DNA from: Piliocolobus tephrosceles
Lineage: Eukaryota; Chordata; Mammalia; Primates; Cercopithecidae
Length of the DNA stretch: 64,000 bases
Direction of reading: 5' to 3'
Assembly (NCBI RefSeq): GCF_002776525.5
Contig: NC_045443.1
Span: 58,256,440 to 58,320,439, forward strand
The number at the start of each line of letters is the position of its first letter. Position 1 is the first letter of the stretch. The notes below the pieces were generated by a model. That model was not told the origin of the DNA and ran no database searches. It was given only the letters and a program-made list of their open reading frames with translations. This document shows positions 60,948 through 64,000 of the stretch, piece after piece. Made by a program: the position numbers and the translations under genes.

Positions 60948-61486
60948 TGTGATGGTTAATATTGAGTGTCAACCTGATTGAACTGAAGGTTGAAAAGAAT
61001 TGTTCTTGGGTGTGTCTATGAGGAGATTAATATTTGAGCCACTGGATTGGAAGAGGCAGATCCACCCTCAATCTAGGTGGGTACCATCTAATCGGCTGAC
61101 GGCATGGCTAGAAAAAAAAGCAGACAAAAGAAGTTGGAATAACCACACTTGCTGAGTCTTCTGGCCTTCATCTTTGTCACATGCTGAATGCTTCCTGACC
61201 TCGAACATAGGACTCCAAGTTCTTTCAGCTTTTGGACTCTGGAACTTACATGAGTGGTTTGCCAGGGGTTTTTGGGTCTTCTGCCACAGGCTGAGGATTG
61301 CACTGTCAGCTTCCCTACTTTTGAGGTTTGGGAACTCAGGCTGGCTTTCCTGCTCCTGAGCTTGCAGATGGCCTACTGAGGGACTTCACCTTGTGATTGT
61401 GTGAGTCTATACTCCTTAATACACTCCCTTTCATATCTACATCTATCCAATTAGTCCTGTCCCTCTAGAAAACCCTGACTAATACA
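60948..61486 (+). repeat. 5' LTR of the retroviral remnant
   Basis: Starts tgtgatggttaatattgagt and ends ccctgactaataca. The start is repeated, with substitutions, at 63725, which fixes the pair. Text shared by both copies includes gtgtcaac-tgattg, agttggaa and cttgctgagt. Length 539 bp. No TATA box or signal is obvious enough to mark. Confidence 0.85.
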
Positions 61487-61490
61487 GATT

Positions 61491-62009
61491 TTGGTGCCAG
61501 AAGTGGACTGTACACAGCAACATTCCATCATCAAATGGAAGTGGTATATATGTGATCAGGTTCCAGTAGGTCCTGAAGATACATATAAGTTACATGAGGA
61601 AGTGGATCAAATGCCCATGGTCTCCAGTCCTGCCTCTCTGCCTTCTCTCCCCCAACCTGCATTGATGGCCTCATGGGGAGCTCCCTATGATCACTTGACA
61701 GAGGAAGAGAAGACTAGAGCTTTGTTCACAGATGGTTCTGTACTATATGCAGATACCACCCAAAAGTAGACAGCTGCAGCACTACAACCCCTTTCCAGGG
61801 CATCCCTGAAGGACAGCAGTGAAGGGAAATCTTCACAGTGGGCAGAAGGTCAAGCAGTTCACCTGGTTGTGCACTTTGCGTGGAAAGAGAAATTGCCAGA
61901 TGTGCAATTATATACTGATTCATGGGCTGTAGCCAATGATTTGGCTGGATGGCAAGGGATTTTGAAGAAGAATAATTGCAAAATCGGTGACAAAGAAATT
62001 GGGATATAG
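61491..62009 (+). pseudogene. pol: Retroviral pol remnant: RNase H domain
   Basis: RNase H degrades the RNA strand of the RNA-DNA hybrid during reverse transcription. The frame holds an FTDGS motif at 61725-61739 (first catalytic Asp region) and a second YTDS motif at about 61909-61920, the usual spacing landmarks of the domain. It is broken by an in-frame stop at 61767-61769 and ends at a stop at 62007-62009, after which the reading moves to another frame. The upstream part (61620-61700, with MPMVSSPASLPSLPQP) looks like the pol segment just before RNase H, joined by deletion to the primer-site region. Non-functional. Confidence 0.75.
61492..61509 (+). other. Primer-binding site, tRNA-Leu-like
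   Basis: tggtgccagaagtgg begins six bases after the LTR end and matches the complement of a tRNA-Leu 3' end except for one base, judged from memory of tRNA sequences. Confidence 0.6.
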
Positions 62010-62011
62010 GT

Positions 62012-62326
62012 ATGTTGATGGACGTCTCCGAGTGGTCAAAAACTGTGAAGATATTTATATCCCATGTGAGTGCTCACCAAAGGGTAACCTCAGCAGAAGA
62101 GGATTTTAGTAATCAAGTGGATAGGATGACCCACTCTGTGGACACCACTCAGCATCTTTCTTCAGCCACCACTGTCATCGCCCAAACAACCATGAACATA
62201 GTGGCTATGGTGGCAGAGATTGAGGTTACATATGGGCTCAGCAACACGGACTTTTACTCACCAAGGCTGACCTGGCTACAGCCATGGCTGAGTGCCCAAT
62301 TTTCCAGCAGCAGAGACCAACACTGA
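62012..62326 (+). pseudogene. pol: pol remnant: end of RNase H and integrase N-terminal region
   Basis: Continues pol in a shifted frame. HVSAHQR (about 62069-62089) is the conserved His-containing motif at the end of RNase H. The following 60 residues should contain the integrase zinc-binding domain, but the pattern of His and Cys cannot be followed. The frame ends in a stop at 62324-62326, while the integrase core is read from an overlapping frame starting near 62284. Non-functional. Confidence 0.65.
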
Positions 62327-62697
62327 GCCCTCGATATGGCACCATTCCTCGGGAACATCAGCCAGCTACCTGGTGGCAAGTTGATTGTACTGGACCTCTT
62401 TCATCATGGAAAGGGCAGAGGTTTGTCTTCACTGGAATAGACACTTGCTCTGGGTATGGATTTGCCTATCCTGCATGCAATGCTTCTTCCAAGACTGCCA
62501 TCCATGGACTCACAGAATGCCTTATCTACTGTCATGGTATTTCACACAGCACTGCCTCTTACCAAGTCACTCACTTTGTGGCTAAAGAAGTGTGGCAGTG
62601 GGGTCAAGCTAATGGAATTCACTGGTCTTCTGATGTTCCCTATTATCCTGAAGCAGCTGGATTGGTAGAGCAGTTAAATGGCATTTTGAAGTCATAA
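62284..62697 (+). pseudogene. pol: pol remnant: integrase catalytic core
   Basis: Integrase joins proviral DNA to the host genome. The longest preserved stretch (137 residues) contains WWQVDCTGP with the first acidic residue of the catalytic triad, and PEAAGLVEQLNG with the Glu. At the position of the second Asp, in the segment SYQVTHF, a Tyr is present. A CPIF segment stands where a zinc-binding Cys pair is expected, so one Cys is lost. A stop at 62695-62697 ends the frame before the C-terminal domain. The gene is therefore broken at several points. The domain call is firm, the family within ERVs less so. Confidence 0.85.
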
Positions 62698-63049
62698 TAA
62701 CAATGCCAACTAGGTGACAAGACTTTACAGGGCTGAGACAAAGTTCTCCTGAAGGCCATGTATGCTCTGAATCAGCATCCAATATATGGTACTCTTTCTC
62801 CCACAGCCAGCATTCACAGGTTCAGGAATCAAGGGGTATAAGTGTAAGTGGCACCACTCACCATCACCCTTAATGATTACCAGCAAAATTTTTGCTTCCT
62901 GTTCCCACAACATTATGTTCTGCTGGCCTAGAGGTCTTAACTCTGGATGGAGGAACGCTGCCCCTAGGACACACAACAATAATCCCATTAAACTGGAAAT
63001 TAAGATTTCCACCTGGCCACTTTAGGTTCCTCCTACTCTAAGCCAACAG

Positions 63050-63369
63050 GCTAAGAATGGAGTTACAGTGTTGTTTAGGGTGACTTACCCAGACTATCAA
63101 TGAAATCAGTCTACTACAATGGAGGTAACAAAGAGTATGCAAGAAATACAGGAAATCTCTTAGGGCATCTCTTAGTATTGCCACACCCTGTGATTAAGGT
63201 CAATGGGAATCTACAACAATTCAATCTAGGTAGGATTACAAATGTCTCAAACCCTTCAGGAATGAAGGTTTGGGTCACTCCACCAGTTAAAAAACCACAA
63301 CTTACTGAGGTGCTTGCTGAAGACAAAGGGAATACAGAATGGGTAGTAGAAGAAGGTAGTCATTGATAC
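63050..63369 (+). pseudogene. Possible dUTPase-like remnant downstream of integrase
   Basis: The visible pieces are a DYQ segment at 63092-63100 ending at a TGA, then, in the next frame, YYNGGNKEYARNTGNLLG (63112-63165) and LLVLPHPVIKVNG. Spacing and order recall the conserved D-Y-x-G and N-G parts of trimeric dUTPases, which ERVL elements carry after integrase. The match rests on short motifs only. The region could be another part of the 3' coding DNA. It is disrupted by a frameshift. Confidence 0.35.
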
Positions 63370-63724
63370 CAGCTACTACCACATGACCAGTTGCAGAAAT
63401 GAGTACTATAATTGTCATAAGTATTTTCTCCTTATTTTATTAAGAACATGTTTGTGCCTGTATATACTTGTACTAATAAAATATATTCATTGTATTTCCT
63501 TCCTTTTTAAAAAATCATGTGACATAAGATTTACTGACATACCAACATTTAAGTGTTGTTAACTTTATGTGATAGCATTAAATTAAGGATTAATGTTCTT
63601 CCAGTTGTACGGAGGAGAGTCATATTATGTTAGGTGTAATTATGGTATAAATATTGTCTTTATTTAAATATTATGTATGATTTCAGGAGATGTGTATGGG
63701 TTCAAATTGACAAAAGTGGATTTT
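63370..63724 (+). other. AT-rich 3' region of the retroviral remnant
   Basis: No env-like frame. AT-rich text leads to the 3' LTR. No strong polypurine tract is visible just before 63725. Confidence 0.6.
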
Positions 63725-64000
63725 TGTTGATTAATATCGAGTGTCAACTTGATTGGATTGAAGGATGAAAAGTGTTCTTTCTGACTGTGTCTGTGAGGGT
63801 GTTGCCAAAGGAGATTTAACATCTGAGTCAGTAAACCGGAAGAGGAATACCCACTGTCAATCTGGGTGGGCACCACCTACTCATCCATCAGCATGGCCAA
63901 AAAGAAGCAGGTAAAAAAAGTTGGAAGGAACAGACTTGCTGAGTTTTCCAGTCTTCATCTTTTTCCCTTGATTGAGACTTCTTGCCCTTTAACATCCGAC
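63725..64000 (+). repeat. 3' LTR of the retroviral remnant, partial
   Basis: tgttgattaatatcgagtgt matches the start of the 5' LTR, and similarity continues (ctgtgtctgtgagg, caatctgggtgggcaccacc) to the window end. 276 bp of about 540 is visible. The frame at 63664-63876 is antisense and not a gene. Confidence 0.85.

Larger units (their letters stand above)
60948..64000 (+). mobile_element. Deleted endogenous retrovirus, ERVL-like, cut by window end
   Basis: 5' LTR 60948-61486, primer site at 61492, pol remnants 61491-62697, a possible dUTPase trace near 63050-63370, AT-rich 3' region, and the start of the 3' LTR from 63725 to the window end. gag, protease and reverse transcriptase are absent: the sequence passes from the primer site into RNase H text within about 230 bp. 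No env was found. The tRNA-Leu-like primer site, integrase type, lack of env and possible dUTPase downstream of integrase together suggest a class III (ERVL-related) element. The family name is not certain. It is inserted in an old L1. Confidence 0.8.

Overview
The window looks like intergenic DNA from an Old World monkey (macaque or baboon type). No functional protein-coding gene, tRNA, rRNA, snRNA or CRISPR array could be supported. Composition is AT-rich, no CpG island is visible, and most of the DNA that can be identified is decayed transposable elements. The primate lineage call rests on Alu and L1 sequences. The youngest Alu (5585-5880) carries bases I associate with Old World monkey AluY (a gctcaagcctg box-A variant and gctgagatctggccactgc in the right arm). 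Four young L1 3' ends share a 3' UTR variant that differs from the human L1PA version as I remember it. A run of exactly 100 Ns at 59164-59263 is an assembly gap.

Layout. 1-2000: an old primate L1 with an inverted 5' part. 2000-5100: Tigger DNA transposon end, MIR, MaLR LTR and a short young L1. 5585-9300: two Alus, a MIR and otherwise unrecognised sequence. 10100-15100: old L1 fragment, AT-rich DNA with a complex inverted-copy rearrangement, two Tigger fragments and a small minisatellite. 15780-25575: ancient plus-strand L1 sequence, probably from two copies, invaded by a MaLR LTR, two young L1s and an Alu. One of those young L1s carries a 3' transduction of about 580 bp. 27205-31035: minus-strand L1 pieces and a MaLR LTR fragment. 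32880-45265: several ancient L1s in both orientations with MLT1-type LTR, two Alus and one young nested L1 with a clear target-site duplication. 46270-48260: L1 tail, MST LTR, MIRs, a hAT-type MITE and an L2 trace. 48260-52340: mostly unrecognised. 52340-54160: ancient L1 with an LTR-like insertion and a perfect palindrome. 54287-56578: a complete THE1-type MaLR element with a perfect 5-bp target duplication. 57303-60947: AluS and a minus-strand L1 that spans the assembly gap. 60948-64000: a deleted endogenous retrovirus with a 5' LTR, a tRNA-Leu-like primer site, broken RNase H and integrase reading frames, a possible dUTPase trace and the start of the 3' LTR, which runs off the window.

The elements do not form a pathway. 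The value of the region is as a record of nested insertion, in which the outer element is older than the one that interrupts it, and of local mutation processes: twin priming, 3' transduction, template-switch-like inverted copies and tandem duplication. No previously undescribed biological system was found. The best candidates for a second look are the 3' transduction (23440-25048), the inverted-copy block (11783-11876 with 12268-12634), the palindrome (53408-53495) and the retroviral remnant. Element family names come from memory of consensus sequences, not from a search, so subfamily labels are approximate.
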